A stretch of DNA of 64,000 nucleotides from Prochlorococcus sp. AG-347-I06 (GCA_003281605.1 QCBM01000001.1:432283-496282), one strand, 5' to 3'; shown: positions 17,121 to 28,400, numbered from the stretch's first letter. The notes: a model not told the origin generated them from the sequence alone. Program-made: numbers and translations.

Positions 17121-20100
17121 ATGAGTTTAAATACTTTAGTTGATTATATTTCGAACTCACAAATTACTTCTGAATTAATAAAAAGAATTTCAAAAAATAA
17201 TGAATTAAATATTGTTGGTTCAAGTAGATATGCAAAATCAATAATATTAGATAGCATCGCAAAAAAAGAGGAAAAAAATATATTATTAATTTGTCCTAAT
17301 GTAGAAATTGCCTACAAATGGATTGGTTATTTTGAAAGTATAAATGATAAAGCAGTTTTATATTATCCTCCAACAGAACATCTACCATACTCATCAATTA
17401 ATAAATCCAAAGAGATTGAATTTAGTCAGCTTACTGTTTTATCCAAATTAATAAAAAAAGAGAAAAATGAACTTAATATTGTTATATCAACTGAAAGATC
17501 ACTACAACCTCATCTAATAAATAAAAACCTATTAATTGAAAACAAGTTAGATTTGCAAAAAGGGGTTCAAATCGAGATTCAAGAATTAGCAAATAAACTT
17601 ACTTTGCTGGGATATACGAAGGATAATGTAACTTCAAGCGAAGGATTCTGGAGTAGGAGAGGGGAAATAATAGATATTTATCCTGTCAATAATGAGTTTC
17701 CTATAAGATTAGAATTTTTTGATAATGTAATAGAAAAAATAAGAGAATATGATCCCCATACACAGAAAACATTAGAAAGTATAAATAATATTGAAATAAT
17801 ACAGGCTGGATTTGATTTGCTAATAAAAGATAAGTTAAATACTTTATCTAAGAACAATCTTTTTAATTCAGAAGATATAAATAAAAATAATCTTGATCGT
17901 TATTTAGGAACAATTGAAGAAGAACCCTCAAACATAATAGATTTTATAAATAGGGAAACAATTCTTGTAATTGATGAATTAGAAGATTGTAAAAAATTTG
18001 CAAATAATTGGTATCTAGATTCAGAAAGTAATTTTGATAATTGTACGTATGAATTAAATCAGAACCTGAAAAATAATGACATTAATTTAGAAGTCAAACC
18101 TAATTTGCATTTAAAGTTTGACGAAATATTAAATTCACTAGGAAATTTTAATTTAATAAAATTTTATGAATTTGAATCTAAAATCAATATTGATAATAGA
18201 TTTTTGTTAAGCGATAAAAGATTAAATTCATACTCTAAAAATGTAGGGAAATTATCTAATGATATAAATAAAAATATAAAAAATAATGAAAAAGTATGGA
18301 TATTATCAGCACAACCATTGAGAACAAGGACTTTACTTTTTGAACACGAATGTAATGCAAACTTCTTAATCAATCCTAATGATATTGATGAAGCATATAA
18401 GTCAATTGATAATTCAACACCTCTAATTTTAAAAAATAAGAACAATTACGAAATCGAGGGGTTTTATCTTCCGATATGGAAAGTTGTCCTTATAACAGAT
18501 AAAGAATTATTTTCACAACAATCTCTTTTTAATAATGTATTCATAAGAAGAAAAAAAAGAAGTGTCAATTCAAATATAAATGTAAAAAAGATTAGTCCCG
18601 GTGATTTTATAGTTCATAAAAATCATGGAATAGGAAAATTTTTAAAAATAGAAAAAATAAATATAACTGGAGATTCAAGAGATTATTTAGTCATTCAGTA
18701 TCAAGATGGAAAGATAAGTGTTGCCGCTGATCAACTTGGTAGCGTTAACAGATATAGATCAAGCGGAAAAATAAAGCCGAAAATAAATAAATTAGGAGGG
18801 ACAGAATGGGAAAAAATAAAAGAAAAAAATAAGAAACAAATCAAAAAAGTTGCTGTCGATATTTTAAAACTTTATGCAAAGAGAGAAAAATTAAAGGGTT
18901 ACATTTACCCAGAAGATGGTCCTTGGCAAGATGAATTAGAGGAATCATTCCCTTATCAACCAACACCTGACCAAATTACTGCTGTAGAAGAAATAAAATC
19001 TGATATGGAAAGCGATAAGCCAATGGACAGGCTAGTTTGTGGAGATGTAGGATTTGGCAAAACAGAAGTAGCTGTTCGGGCTATTTTTAAGGCTATTACA
19101 TCAGGCAAACAGGTAATATTACTAGCACCTACAACAATCCTAGCTCAGCAACATTGGAGAACAATAAGTAATAGATTTTCACCTTATCCAATAAAAGTAT
19201 CATTACTCAATAGATTTAAAACCGTTAATGAAAGAAAGGAAATCTATGCAGGTTTAAAAAATAAAAAAATTGATTTAGTTGTAGCAACGCACCAAATTTT
19301 AGGAAAAGAAATAGAAATTAAAAACTTAGGACTACTAGTTATAGATGAAGAACAAAGATTTGGAGTAAGGCAAAAGGAGAAAATAAAAAAAATCAAAACC
19401 AACATAGACGTTTTAACTCTTTCGGCAACTCCAATTCCAAGAACACTTTATATGAGCTTATCTGGACTAAGACAAATGAGCTTACTAAACACTCCTCCAC
19501 CATCAAGAAGATCAATAAAAACATATTTATCTGAAATAGATATGGATGTTATAAGAACTGCGATTAATCAAGAACTGGATAGGGGAGGTCAAATTTTTTA
19601 TGTTCTGCCAAGAATTTCTGATATAGATCAAGCTGTAAACAAATTAAAAAATATGTTTCCCAGCTTAAAATTTATTGTTGCTCATGGGCAAATGAATGAA
19701 ACAGAGCTTGAAAATGCAATGATTGCTTTTAATAATGGAGAAGTAGATTTAATGATATGCACAACGATAATTGAAAGTGGATTAGATATCCCTAAAGTAA
19801 ATACAATAATTATTGAAGATTCTCACAAATTTGGCCTCTCACAACTTTATCAACTTAGAGGAAGAGTTGGTAGAAGCGGTGTACAAGCACATGCTTGGTT
19901 ATTTTATCCAAATATAAATAAAATTAATGACGCTGCAAAACAAAGATTGAAAGCGATAAAAGACTTTTCACAACTAGGGAGTGGATACCAACTTGCAATG
20001 AAAGATATGGAAATAAGGGGTGTTGGTAGTTTACTTGGAGAAGAACAAAGTGGAAAGGTTAATGCTATTGGATATGATTTATATATAGAAATGCTCCATG

Positions 20101-20630
20101 AGGCTATTTCAGAAATAAGCGGGCAAGAAATACCTGAAGTTAACGACACTCAAATTGATCTACCAATAAATGCATTTATACCCGCAACATGGATATTAAA
20201 TAGAGAAGAGAAGCTTGAAGCTTACAAATCTGTTACTGAATGTTCAAATAATGATGAATTAACTGAATTGGCTACAGACTGGGTTAATAGATATGGAAAC
20301 TTACCCAAACCTGTTGAGTCCTTAATTATGATAATGAGACTAAAATTATTAGCTAAAAAATGTGGTTTTAATAAGATCAAGCTCAAAAAGCCAAACATCT
20401 TGATAGAGACAAAATTAAAAAATTCTACTTTTAAAATTCTTAAAAATTCTTTGGCAAGTAGTGTTCAAAATAAATTTAATTTTAATGAAGGCGAACAATT
20501 TTCAATCATCACTATAAGGGGCTTAGGTGCAACTGAAATTCAAAATCAAATTGATCAACTAATGTTGTGGTTCGGGTCTTTTGAAAGAGAAATAAAGAAT
20601 TTCGATAAAGAACTTATTAAAAAAGAATAA
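17121..20630 (+). CDS. mfd: Transcription-repair coupling factor Mfd
   Basis: Mfd removes RNA polymerase stalled at DNA lesions and recruits UvrA. The 1169-residue chain has the UvrB-like N-terminal modules, the polymerase-interacting domain with ISPGDFIVHKNHGIGKF, then the RecG-like translocase: Walker A VCGDVGFGKTEVAVRA, LAPTTILAQQHW, the DEEQ box VIDEEQRFGV, and LRGRVGRSGVQAHAW, followed by the C-terminal TRCF domain. It follows the divergent terC gene by 75 bases. Confidence 0.97.
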   Translation: MSLNTLVDYISNSQITSELIKRISKNNELNIVGSSRYAKSIILDSIAKKEEKNILLICPNVEIAYKWIGYFESINDKAVLYYPPTEHLPYSSINKSKEIEFSQLTVLSKLIKKEKNELNIVISTERSLQPHLINKNLLIENKLDLQKGVQIEIQELANKLTLLGYTKDNVTSSEGFWSRRGEIIDIYPVNNEFPIRLEFFDNVIEKIREYDPHTQKTLESINNIEIIQAGFDLLIKDKLNTLSKNNLFNSEDINKNNLDRYLGTIEEEPSNIIDFINRETILVIDELEDCKKFANNWYLDSESNFDNCTYELNQNLKNNDINLEVKPNLHLKFDEILNSLGNFNLIKFYEFESKINIDNRFLLSDKRLNSYSKNVGKLSNDINKNIKNNEKVWILSAQPLRTRTLLFEHECNANFLINPNDIDEAYKSIDNSTPLILKNKNNYEIEGFYLPIWKVVLITDKELFSQQSLFNNVFIRRKKRSVNSNINVKKISPGDFIVHKNHGIGKFLKIEKINITGDSRDYLVIQYQDGKISVAADQLGSVNRYRSSGKIKPKINKLGGTEWEKIKEKNKKQIKKVAVDILKLYAKREKLKGYIYPEDGPWQDELEESFPYQPTPDQITAVEEIKSDMESDKPMDRLVCGDVGFGKTEVAVRAIFKAITSGKQVILLAPTTILAQQHWRTISNRFSPYPIKVSLLNRFKTVNERKEIYAGLKNKKIDLVVATHQILGKEIEIKNLGLLVIDEEQRFGVRQKEKIKKIKTNIDVLTLSATPIPRTLYMSLSGLRQMSLLNTPPPSRRSIKTYLSEIDMDVIRTAINQELDRGGQIFYVLPRISDIDQAVNKLKNMFPSLKFIVAHGQMNETELENAMIAFNNGEVDLMICTTIIESGLDIPKVNTIIIEDSHKFGLSQLYQLRGRVGRSGVQAHAWLFYPNINKINDAAKQRLKAIKDFSQLGSGYQLAMKDMEIRGVGSLLGEEQSGKVNAIGYDLYIEMLHEAISEISGQEIPEVNDTQIDLPINAFIPATWILNREEKLEAYKSVTECSNNDELTELATDWVNRYGNLPKPVESLIMIMRLKLLAKKCGFNKIKLKKPNILIETKLKNSTFKILKNSLASSVQNKFNFNEGEQFSIITIRGLGATEIQNQIDQLMLWFGSFEREIKNFDKELIKKE

Positions 20631-20701
20631 ATTATTAAATAATTATTTAAAATCCGCGAATCAGTTTGATTTCGGTTAGGTTAATAGAAATTTTTTGTAT
20701 T

Positions 20702-20863
20702 ATGGGTGAATATATAGACGTTGGAATCCAAACTTCGATTGTACCCTTATCAATTATTCTTTCATCAATTGTACTTGGCATATTTGCATTATTTGGAGAA
20801 GAAACAGAAAACGATGATGATGATTCTGATTCAGGAAGCGGTGGCCTAATGCAACCTATTTGA
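20702..20863 (+). CDS. Small membrane protein with acidic tail, 53 aa
   Basis: ATG 20702 starts MGEYIDVGIQTSIVPLSIIL, one hydrophobic helix of about 22 residues ending IFALFGEETE, then a run of Asp/Ser/Gly and the end GGLMQPI. A TTG 36 bases upstream would add 12 residues, but the ATG gives the expected short lumenal or periplasmic head. It may be a minor subunit of a thylakoid complex; I cannot identify it. It follows mfd on the same strand and ends three bases from the next, convergent gene. Confidence 0.65.
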   Translation: MGEYIDVGIQTSIVPLSIILSSIVLGIFALFGEETENDDDDSDSGSGGLMQPI

Positions 20864-20865
20864 AA

Positions 20866-21234
20866 CTATTTATAAACAATTTGTTTTGACTTTCTCTTAG
20901 AGATTTTAAATAACCTATAAAAAGAACCTATCATCAAAATAAGAGCAGTTAAAGAAGATACAAAAATAAAAACAACCAAAACTATTTCATAGAGATATGA
21001 AAAGAGGTCAATTAATAATAAAAAACATTTATTAAATGTAGAAGGTAGATTTTGCAAGAGCAAATTTTTATTAGGAATTAAATAATTTATATAAACTAAT
21101 AAAACACTCAAAAAAAACAAAAAGAAAGCTTCAATAAATAGTCTTTTTTTAGATTTTCTTCTTAAATTTAATTTATTTTTAAAAATATATTTTTCAGTTT
21201 TAATATTCAAATTTGGAATGTTTAAATCTGCCAT
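20866..21234 (-). CDS. Two-span membrane protein, 122 aa
   Basis: A basic N-terminal region (MADLNIPNLNIKTEKY, then RRKSKKR) precedes two long hydrophobic segments (LFIEAFFLFFLSVLLVYINYL and EIVLVVFIFVSSLTALILMIG), and a basic tail ends the chain. This looks like a helical hairpin with both ends in the cytoplasm. No family is recognised. It may be transcribed with the DUF4335-DUF3038 genes upstream on the same strand, 89 bases away. Confidence 0.6.
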   Translation of the reverse strand: MADLNIPNLNIKTEKYIFKNKLNLRRKSKKRLFIEAFFLFFLSVLLVYINYLIPNKNLLLQNLPSTFNKCFLLLIDLFSYLYEIVLVVFIFVSSLTALILMIGSFYRLFKISKRKSKQIVYK

Positions 21235-21322
21235 AAATCAAAGCTCAAAGAATAAATTTGAATAACTCTGAAAAGTAACTAACCTATAGTATCGTCTTTG
21301 TATTTAAGATGCTAATTGCTCT

Positions 21323-21913
21323 TTATTCAGGATTTATTAGTTCTTTTTTTTCTATATTTTCAAAAGGATTATAAAAAATAATAAAAGAAGAAGAGAATAG
21401 AATTAAAGAGCAAATTGCAATAAATGGTGGAATAAAGAAATTGAAAAATTTAACTTTTTTATTTAATCCAAATCTTAATTTTTTAGCAATGTTAGTAGGA
21501 ATATCAGTTTTTTTAATTGTTACTTTTGGCGATTCATTTAACTGATCAAAACAATTTATGGTATCTGAAAGCAATGAATTACCAATCTTTAAAACTAAAG
21601 GCTTTACTTTTGGTTTAGAGCTCTTGAGAACAATACTATGTATATGGAGATTTTCGGCTTTAATATCAATTAATTTTGACTCATATATTGGGATTTCGTT
21701 TTTGATTAAAAGATTTGAATAAATATAAAAAGCATCCATAATAGGCCCTAAATGTTCAATTTTCCCTTCAATAAGTGGTTTATCAACTATGGTTAATTTC
21801 CATTGAGAAATGATAGATATTTGATCTTTATTTTCATTTTTGGAATAATCTGGCAGTCCGATTATTTCGAGACTTACTGAAGATTGATGAAATGACAATT
21901 TATTTTGGATCAT
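21323..21913 (-). CDS. DUF4335 protein (cyanobacteria-specific)
   Basis: The 196-residue protein has the DUF4335 layout: an N-terminal strand-rich region with SVSLEIIGLPDY and ISQWKLTIVDKPLIEGKIEHL, a middle linker, and one C-terminal membrane span (FFIPPFIAICSLILFSSSFIIF). Its gene starts one base after the stop of the DUF3038 gene, a pairing also recalled from other cyanobacteria. The function is unknown; a tail-anchored envelope or thylakoid protein is likely. Confidence 0.7.
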   Translation of the reverse strand: MIQNKLSFHQSSVSLEIIGLPDYSKNENKDQISIISQWKLTIVDKPLIEGKIEHLGPIMDAFYIYSNLLIKNEIPIYESKLIDIKAENLHIHSIVLKSSKPKVKPLVLKIGNSLLSDTINCFDQLNESPKVTIKKTDIPTNIAKKLRFGLNKKVKFFNFFIPPFIAICSLILFSSSFIIFYNPFENIEKKELINPE

Positions 21914-21914
21914 A

Positions 21915-22439
21915 TTAAAAATCGTATAAAAAATTCTTCAACTTTAGATAACCCTGATTTGAAATGCAAAAAGATAAAATAAGCAAAGATTTTATGATAA
22001 TCTCATCATTTTCAGCTTGATTTAAAAGCTTTTTAACTCTAATACTATCTATATTAAATCTCTCTTTAATCAACTCATTAAATCTCTTATTAAAATCATT
22101 CCATATAACGGAATTCATTTCTATATCTTCTTTAGATTTCATTATCTCTCTGATATAAGGATATAAATATTTAGACATTTCTACTGTAATCCTAATTAAG
22201 GCATCGAATTCGTTAGGTTTAATATTGTTAGTAACATAAGATTTCCTCAATGGATTATTGTTCCTTAATTTCCAAATAGTAATTTTATTTGGCAGAATAT
22301 CATTTAAATCAAGTCTATTTGATAATGCGTAAAGGGATTGAATACCATTTAAATCAATAGTTTCTAGGATTAATAATAATAAATCAAGCTTCTCTATAGA
22401 TTGTCTTGATACCTGATTTCCCTTAGTTAAATATGTAAT
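21915..22439 (-). CDS. DUF3038 protein, probably starting at a rare ATT codon
   Basis: From a TTG at 22250 the frame gives only 111 residues, but the frame stays open 63 codons further and the added part is clearly coding: KLDLLLLILETIDLNGIQ, then KITIWKLRNNNPLRK, the expected N-terminal half of DUF3038. There is no ATG, GTG or TTG in that stretch; an in-frame stop lies at 22449-22451. The best start is ATT 22439 (ITYLTKGNQ), giving 174 residues, near the family's usual length. Alternatives are ATA or CTG initiation, or a lost start (pseudogene). The DUF4335 gene follows after one base. The role is unknown. Confidence 0.65.
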   Translation of the reverse strand: MTYLTKGNQVSRQSIEKLDLLLLILETIDLNGIQSLYALSNRLDLNDILPNKITIWKLRNNNPLRKSYVTNNIKPNEFDALIRITVEMSKYLYPYIREIMKSKEDIEMNSVIWNDFNKRFNELIKERFNIDSIRVKKLLNQAENDEIIIKSLLILSFCISNQGYLKLKNFLYDF

Positions 22440-22478
22440 TGTTTTCGATTAATTTATATGAGAATTATAACAGAATTA

Positions 22479-22676
22479 TTAATCCATTTTTTGAAATAAA
22501 AATGAATATAACTCATCTAGTTCTTCAATAGTTAGCATTCCATAACTCCATAATAATATTGGTAATGGAGTATTATTTTTTATAGATAATTTTATACCAA
22601 GTTCAATAGTAGATTCATCTAAACCTAATACATTAAATAAATAAATTATCATGTCTCTAGATAAATAATTATTCAT
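22479..22676 (-). CDS. DUF2949 small cyanobacterial protein, 65 aa
   Basis: The 65-residue protein matches the DUF2949 pattern: a helix with RDMIIYLFNVLGLDESTIELGIKLS, then PLPILLWSYGMLTIEELDELYSFL. It looks like a compact helical soluble domain of unknown function. Its ATG overlaps the stop of the upstream UbiH-like gene by four bases, so the two are coupled. Confidence 0.75.
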   Translation of the reverse strand: MNNYLSRDMIIYLFNVLGLDESTIELGIKLSIKNNTPLPILLWSYGMLTIEELDELYSFLFQKMD

Positions 22677-23836
22677 AAATTCTTTTTAATACATGAGTAA
22701 ACGAGAGATTTAGTCATTTGATTCAGGACTAATTTTCTTGTAAAAAGAAATTTATTTAAAAGTAAAAATGAAAATTTCCTTATTGGAAATAAAAAAAAGT
22801 TTCGATTAGCAAAAATTGATATCAACGAGTCAGTTATAAAAATAGTGACAATAATATCTAAAATTCTGCTTGAAAAATACTTAAATTTAAACAATATCAA
22901 TTGCAATTTAGTAATAGCAGTATTTTTATTAAAAAGATCATAAATAGTATTAACATCTCTCCAGCAAGTATTTAGACCCTGACCACCAACTGGATGAAAT
23001 GTATGAAATGCATCTCCTACAAAAACTAATTTTTTAAAATTTAAAACTGGTAAATTTAAGGATAATGAAACAGGAAAAATATTAAATTCGCCAATTATTT
23101 GGTCTAACTTAAATTCATTAGGCAAGATTGTTGATAAATTATCCATTAAAAAATTCTTGTCAGAATTCAACCTTTCAATTGCCTTTAATGTACTTGAAGT
23201 CCAAATTACTTGATATAAGTTTTTTTCTAAAGGTAATAATGCAAGTGGGCCTTCTTTTCTAAAAATTTCATAAGCTCGTTTTTCACAATGACCTCTAAGA
23301 GAAACTTTAAAAGTTAAACAAGACTGACTATACGATTTTTTTATATCAACAAAATCTATGAATTTTTTATCAAGTGAGTTTGCTCCTGTTGAAAAGAATT
23401 GATAGTCAAATAAAATTTTTTTACGTGACAATCTCTGTGGTGTCATAAAAAAAATATTTTCATAATTGTCAATCTCTTGAAAAAATAAGTTCATGAGATC
23501 CGAATGTTTAACTACCCAGCCAATATTTTCGGCAGAACTTATATCATCATCTAAGTCAGAAGTTGATAAATTGGTGAAAGCAGAAGTTACGCTATCTGAA
23601 ATTGAAAGGGTATCAAAGCCAAATAAAAATGGCTCTAATTTTTCCCAAAGTCTGAATTTAGATAAGATTTTTCTTGTTGAGTGTGTAATTGCATAAGTTT
23701 TATCTTTATCAATTAATCTATCCTTTGTTAATAAATCAGTTAAAAAAATATTGCAATCAAATTTTGAAAGTGCAATTGAAAGGAATAAACCTGTGGGACC
23801 TGACCCAACAATTTTAAAATTCAATTTATTTTTCAT
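22673..23836 (-). CDS. FAD-dependent monooxygenase, UbiH/VisC family
   Basis: The 387-residue flavoprotein begins with the dinucleotide fold NFKIVGSGPTGLFLSIALSK and ends its FAD domain with LVFVGDAFHTFHPVGGQGLNTCWRD, the GD motif of aromatic-ring hydroxylases. In proteobacteria this family hydroxylates the ubiquinone ring; in cyanobacteria a role in plastoquinone or another quinone pathway is plausible but not shown. The conserved DG motif is degenerate. It is upstream of and overlapping DUF2949. Confidence 0.85.
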   Translation of the reverse strand: MKNKLNFKIVGSGPTGLFLSIALSKFDCNIFLTDLLTKDRLIDKDKTYAITHSTRKILSKFRLWEKLEPFLFGFDTLSISDSVTSAFTNLSTSDLDDDISSAENIGWVVKHSDLMNLFFQEIDNYENIFFMTPQRLSRKKILFDYQFFSTGANSLDKKFIDFVDIKKSYSQSCLTFKVSLRGHCEKRAYEIFRKEGPLALLPLEKNLYQVIWTSSTLKAIERLNSDKNFLMDNLSTILPNEFKLDQIIGEFNIFPVSLSLNLPVLNFKKLVFVGDAFHTFHPVGGQGLNTCWRDVNTIYDLFNKNTAITKLQLILFKFKYFSSRILDIIVTIFITDSLISIFANRNFFLFPIRKFSFLLLNKFLFTRKLVLNQMTKSLVYSCIKKNL

Positions 23837-23855
23837 CGTATTATATAAGCATCTT

Positions 23856-24497
23856 CTATCTATTCAAATAAATATAGCAAATTTCCTCAAATGCTGGTCT
23901 TAATAAATAGGGGTACTCACCAACCCATAAGTTAATTTCAGGAAGCCAAGCATCGGTCAAATAAAATTCTCTGTCAAAATTACGGTTATCAGATGTTATT
24001 AAACATCTAATACTCGAACCAACCCTAATTTGACTGTGCTTATTTTCCATAGGAAAACTTAATTTTTCCAAATATCCATCTTCATCTTCTAATTCAAGTA
24101 CTAACCAAGTCCTTTTGTTTTCGATAACTTCTAATCGACCTTGCCTATTAGATTGTTCTCTTGAACTTTCAATCTTTTCTGTTTTATAAATATCTGATAC
24201 ATATCCATCAAATATAGAAAAAAATTTATATTTTCTTAATTGCAAGTTTTTTCTACTTGATTCAAGTATAGGGCCCCAGATGATATACAAAAAGAAACCT
24301 ACACATAGGAACAACCAAAAATTATTAGTTTGATCTCCAGTCGAACTAATAATTAATGAGATAAATCCACCAATTGAAGAAACTATAACTCTTTGAAGAA
24401 TTTTTCTAGGATTCCCTAACGCGTACTTAAATTGACTTCCTGTACCAACTGCAGGAATAAGTTTTGAAATTTGACTTGAATTAATTGGAATTATCAT
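23856..24497 (-). CDS. Conserved cyanobacterial membrane protein, 213 aa
   Basis: Two adjacent spans (about residues 35-75, IVSSIGGFISLIISSTGD and FWLFLCVGFFLYIIWGPIL) are followed by a soluble beta-rich domain with FSIFDGYVSDIY, RTWLVLELEDEDGYLEKLSF and GSSIRCLITSDNRNFDREFYLTDAW. The domain looks like a small barrel. No catalytic motif is seen and I cannot name the family. The gene starts one base after dapB ends, so they share a transcript. Confidence 0.7.
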   Translation of the reverse strand: MIIPINSSQISKLIPAVGTGSQFKYALGNPRKILQRVIVSSIGGFISLIISSTGDQTNNFWLFLCVGFFLYIIWGPILESSRKNLQLRKYKFFSIFDGYVSDIYKTEKIESSREQSNRQGRLEVIENKRTWLVLELEDEDGYLEKLSFPMENKHSQIRVGSSIRCLITSDNRNFDREFYLTDAWLPEINLWVGEYPYLLRPAFEEICYIYLNR

Positions 24498-24498
24498 T

Positions 24499-25347
24499 TT
24501 AAAAAATCAATTTTTCAAGTCCGTAAACTAAAGTTTCATAGTTACCAATTTTTTTAATAGCCTGTAAAACTCCTGGCATATATGCCTTTCTATCAATAGT
24601 GTCATGTTTAATTGTGTAAGTTTCACCTGGAGATCCCATAATTACTAACTGATGAGCGAGTAATCCTGGTAATCGTACAGAATGTATATTGATTCCTGAA
24701 TCTCTGAGCCCACCGCGTACACCTTTTAATGACTCAGACTCTTTTACTAAATTCTGATTAAATTTCTTTGGATATTCTTCAATCATTTCTGCAGTTTTTA
24801 TACACGTCCCGCTAGGAGAATCAGCTTTTTGATTATGATGCATCTCAATTAATTCAATATTGTCGTAAAACCTCGCAGCTACAGATGCCGCTTGCTGAAG
24901 AAGAACCATACCTACTGAAAAATTAGGAATTATTGCACAACCAACCGATGCTTTCTGAGCAAAAACAGACAAATCTTTTATTTGCAAAAGGCTTAGACCT
25001 GTAGTTCCTACTACTGGTGATACCCCATATGCAATAGCTGATCTGGTATTTTCATATACAGAATCAGGATGAGTAAAATCAACCAAAACAGGTTTGATTT
25101 TTTCATTTCTATAATTTTGACTAACGGAACATAAAGTCCCTTCAAAATCATTTGAAACTAATACATCACAATTTTTTACCTTCAATAATTCAGAAATATT
25201 TGAGCCATTGTTCTTTTCATTTATGTCGATTGCTGCGACAAGTTCACAATCTGTAGAATTTAATACAGTATTAACAACTTCGCTACCCATTCTGCCTAAA
25301 GCTCCAGAAACAAGTACTGGTATGGGTTTTTTAGAATTTTCAATCAT
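24499..25347 (-). CDS. dapB: 4-hydroxy-tetrahydrodipicolinate reductase
   Basis: DapB makes tetrahydrodipicolinate with NAD(P)H in the lysine and diaminopimelate pathway, so it serves peptidoglycan synthesis too. The nucleotide-binding [10 protein letters not shown] lies near residue 15, and the signature [23 protein letters not shown] holds the catalytic His pair and Lys. DFTHPD is also conserved. The length of 282 is normal. It is divergent from chlH, which lies 100 bases away. Confidence 0.97.
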   Translation of the reverse strand: MIENSKKPIPVLVSGALGRMGSEVVNTVLNSTDCELVAAIDINEKNNGSNISELLKVKNCDVLVSNDFEGTLCSVSQNYRNEKIKPVLVDFTHPDSVYENTRSAIAYGVSPVVGTTGLSLLQIKDLSVFAQKASVGCAIIPNFSVGMVLLQQAASVAARFYDNIELIEMHHNQKADSPSGTCIKTAEMIEEYPKKFNQNLVKESESLKGVRGGLRDSGINIHSVRLPGLLAHQLVIMGSPGETYTIKHDTIDRKAYMPGVLQAIKKIGNYETLVYGLEKLIF

Positions 25348-25449
25348 TTTTTTTAAAAAATTTTTTTTAAAGGTTGTTACACGCTATTTATATTGCACAC
25401 AATAACGTCTTTTCATTCGTAGGCTGGTAGAAATACTTAAAGAAAATCA

Positions 25450-28400
25450 ATGTTTACGCAGGTCCGCTCAGCAAACCGCAGAGTATCTCCTGTTGAGGAT
25501 AACAAACACAAAGTTGTAATAAAAGCAGTTTATGTTGTCCTTGAGCCACAATACCAAAATTCCTTAACGGAAGCTGCAAAGTCAATAAATAAAATGAATG
25601 GGCCTATAGGTATTGACCTTAGCGGCTATCTTATAGAAGAACTTAGGAATGATAGTAATTTTGAAGATTTTAAAGAAGATATAGCTAATGCAGATATATT
25701 TGTAGCTTCTCTAATTTTCATTGAAGATCTTGCTCAAAAAGTGGTTGATGCAGTATCCCCATTTAAAGACAAACTAAAAGCATCAATAGTTTTCCCCTCT
25801 ATGCCAGAGGTAATGAGATTAAATAAGTTAGGTTCATTTAGCATGGCCCAACTTGGTCAATCTAAAAGTATTATTGGAGATTTAATAAAAAAGAAAAAAG
25901 AATCTGATGGAGCAAGTTTCCAAGATTCAATGTTGAAGTTATTAAATACACTACCTTCAATACTTAAATATCTACCAGTAGAAAAAGCTCAAGATGCTAG
26001 AACATTTATTTTGAGTTTTCAGTACTGGTTAGGTGGTACCACTGAGAACTTAAAAAACTTCTTGTTAATGATTTCTGAAAAGTATGCTGTTTCAGAGATC
26101 ATAAAAGATCAAATAGAAGAATTTAAAATTCAAGACCCAGAAACATTCCCAGATTTAGGAATTTGGCATCCTCTTGCTCCTTGTATGTTTGAAAGTCTTA
26201 AAGAATATCAAAATTGGGAAAATAATAGGAAAGATATAAATCCTAAAGATGACAAAACTCCAACAATAGGTTTAGTGCTTCAAAGGAGTCATATCGTTAC
26301 TGGAGATGATGCTCATTACGTTGCTGTTATTCAAGAACTGGAATACAGAGGTGCGAGAGTACTACCTATTTTTTGTGGAGGTCTAGATTTTTCTAAACCA
26401 GTTAATGAATTTTATTATGATTCCATAAATAAGGATCAACCTATAGTAGATGGAGTTGTATCTCTAACAGGATTTGCATTAGTTGGTGGGCCAGCAAGAC
26501 AAGATCATCCAAAAGCTATTGAAGCCCTTAAAAGATTAAACAGGCCCTATATGGTTGCACTTCCATTAGTCTTCCAAACCACACAAGAATGGGAAGATAG
26601 TGATCTAGGGTTACACCCAGTTCAGGTAGCACTTCAAATTGCAATTCCAGAACTTGATGGTGCTATTGAACCTATTATTCTCTCAGGTCGTGATGATGCT
26701 ACAGGTAAGGCGCATACGCTCCAAGATCGAGTTGATGTAATAGCTGAAAGAGCTATAAAATGGTCAACTTTAAGAGTCAAACAAAGAAAGGAAAAAAAAT
26801 TAGCCATCACAGTATTTAGTTTTCCACCAGACAAAGGAAATGTTGGAACGGCAGCATACTTAAATGTTTTCGGTTCAATTTATAGAGTACTCCTTGAAAT
26901 GAAATCGAAAGGATATCAAATAGATGAACTTCCAAGTAATTCAAAAGAATTAATGGAAAAAGTAATTAATAACCCTGAAGCATTGGACGGCTCACCCGAG
27001 TTAAATATTGCTCATAAAATGTCAGTAAAAGAATACGAAGAGTTCACACCATATTCACAAAGACTTGAAGAGAATTGGGGTAAACCTCCTGGAAACCTAA
27101 ATAGTGACGGACAAAATTTACTTATATATGGTAAACATTTTGGAAATGTATTTATAGGTGTACAACCTACATTCGGTTACGAAGGTGATCCGATGAGGTT
27201 ACTTTATTCAAGAAGTGCCAGTCCTCATCACGGTTTTGCCGCTTATTACACCTACGTAGAAAAAATCTGGGGAGCTGATGCTGTTCTTCATTTTGGAACT
27301 CACGGATCACTTGAATTTATGCCTGGTAAACAGATGGGCATGAGTGAAACATGCTATCCGGACTCTCTCATTGGATCATTACCTAATTTGTATTACTATG
27401 CTGCTAATAATCCCTCTGAAGCAACAATTGCGAAAAGAAGAGGTTACGCCTCAACCATTAGCTATCTAACTCCTCCAGCAGAAAATGCAGGACTCTACAA
27501 AGGACTTAAAGAATTAAGCGAACTTGTTGGTTCTTATCAACAATTACGAGAAAATAGTAGGGGTATTCAAATAGTTAATGCAATAGTCGAGACTTCTAAA
27601 CAATGTAATCTTGACAAAGATGTTGAGCTCCCTTCAAAAGATGTAGAAGAGCTCTCAATTGATGAAAGAGATTTATTTGTTGGTAATATCTATAAACAGT
27701 TGATGGAAATTGAAAGTAGATTATTACCTTGCGGTCTTCATACTATTGGAGAAGCTCCAACAGCAGAAGAAGCAGTAGCAACTCTTGTAAATATCGCATC
27801 ATTAGAGAGAGAGCAAGAGGGATTAAGATCTCTTCCTGGATTGCTAGCTGAATCCATGGGGTTGAATATTGAACAAATTTATGATGGTAATAATAAAGGA
27901 GAACTCAAATTTGTAGAGCTAAATGAAAAAATCATAAAGACTTCAAGAGAGTCTATTTTTGCGATGGTCAACTCTTTAAAAATTGTTGATGGCAGAGTTT
28001 ATTTAGAGAAATCACTTCTTTCCAAATTGTTTGACTTCCTTAAAGTATTTGGTTTGAATTTACCTACCCCTTGGCTAAGGGTCTGTAACCTAAATGGATT
28101 TAATGAAGTTAACCAGAAGGAATTAAATAAATTATTTGATTACTTACTTTTCTGCTTGGAACAGGTCTGTGCTGATAAAGAAATGGATAGCCTCATTAAA
28201 GCATTAGATGGAAATTATGTTTTACCTGGACCAGGTGGAGATCCTATACGAAATCCAGGTGTTTTACCCAGTGGTAAAAATATCCATGCACTTGATCCAC
28301 AATCAATCCCTACTACAGCAGCAGTAGCTGCTGCAAAGTCGGTTGTTGACAAATTAATTGAGAGACAAAAGGAAGAGCAAGGGACCTGGCCTGAAACAAT

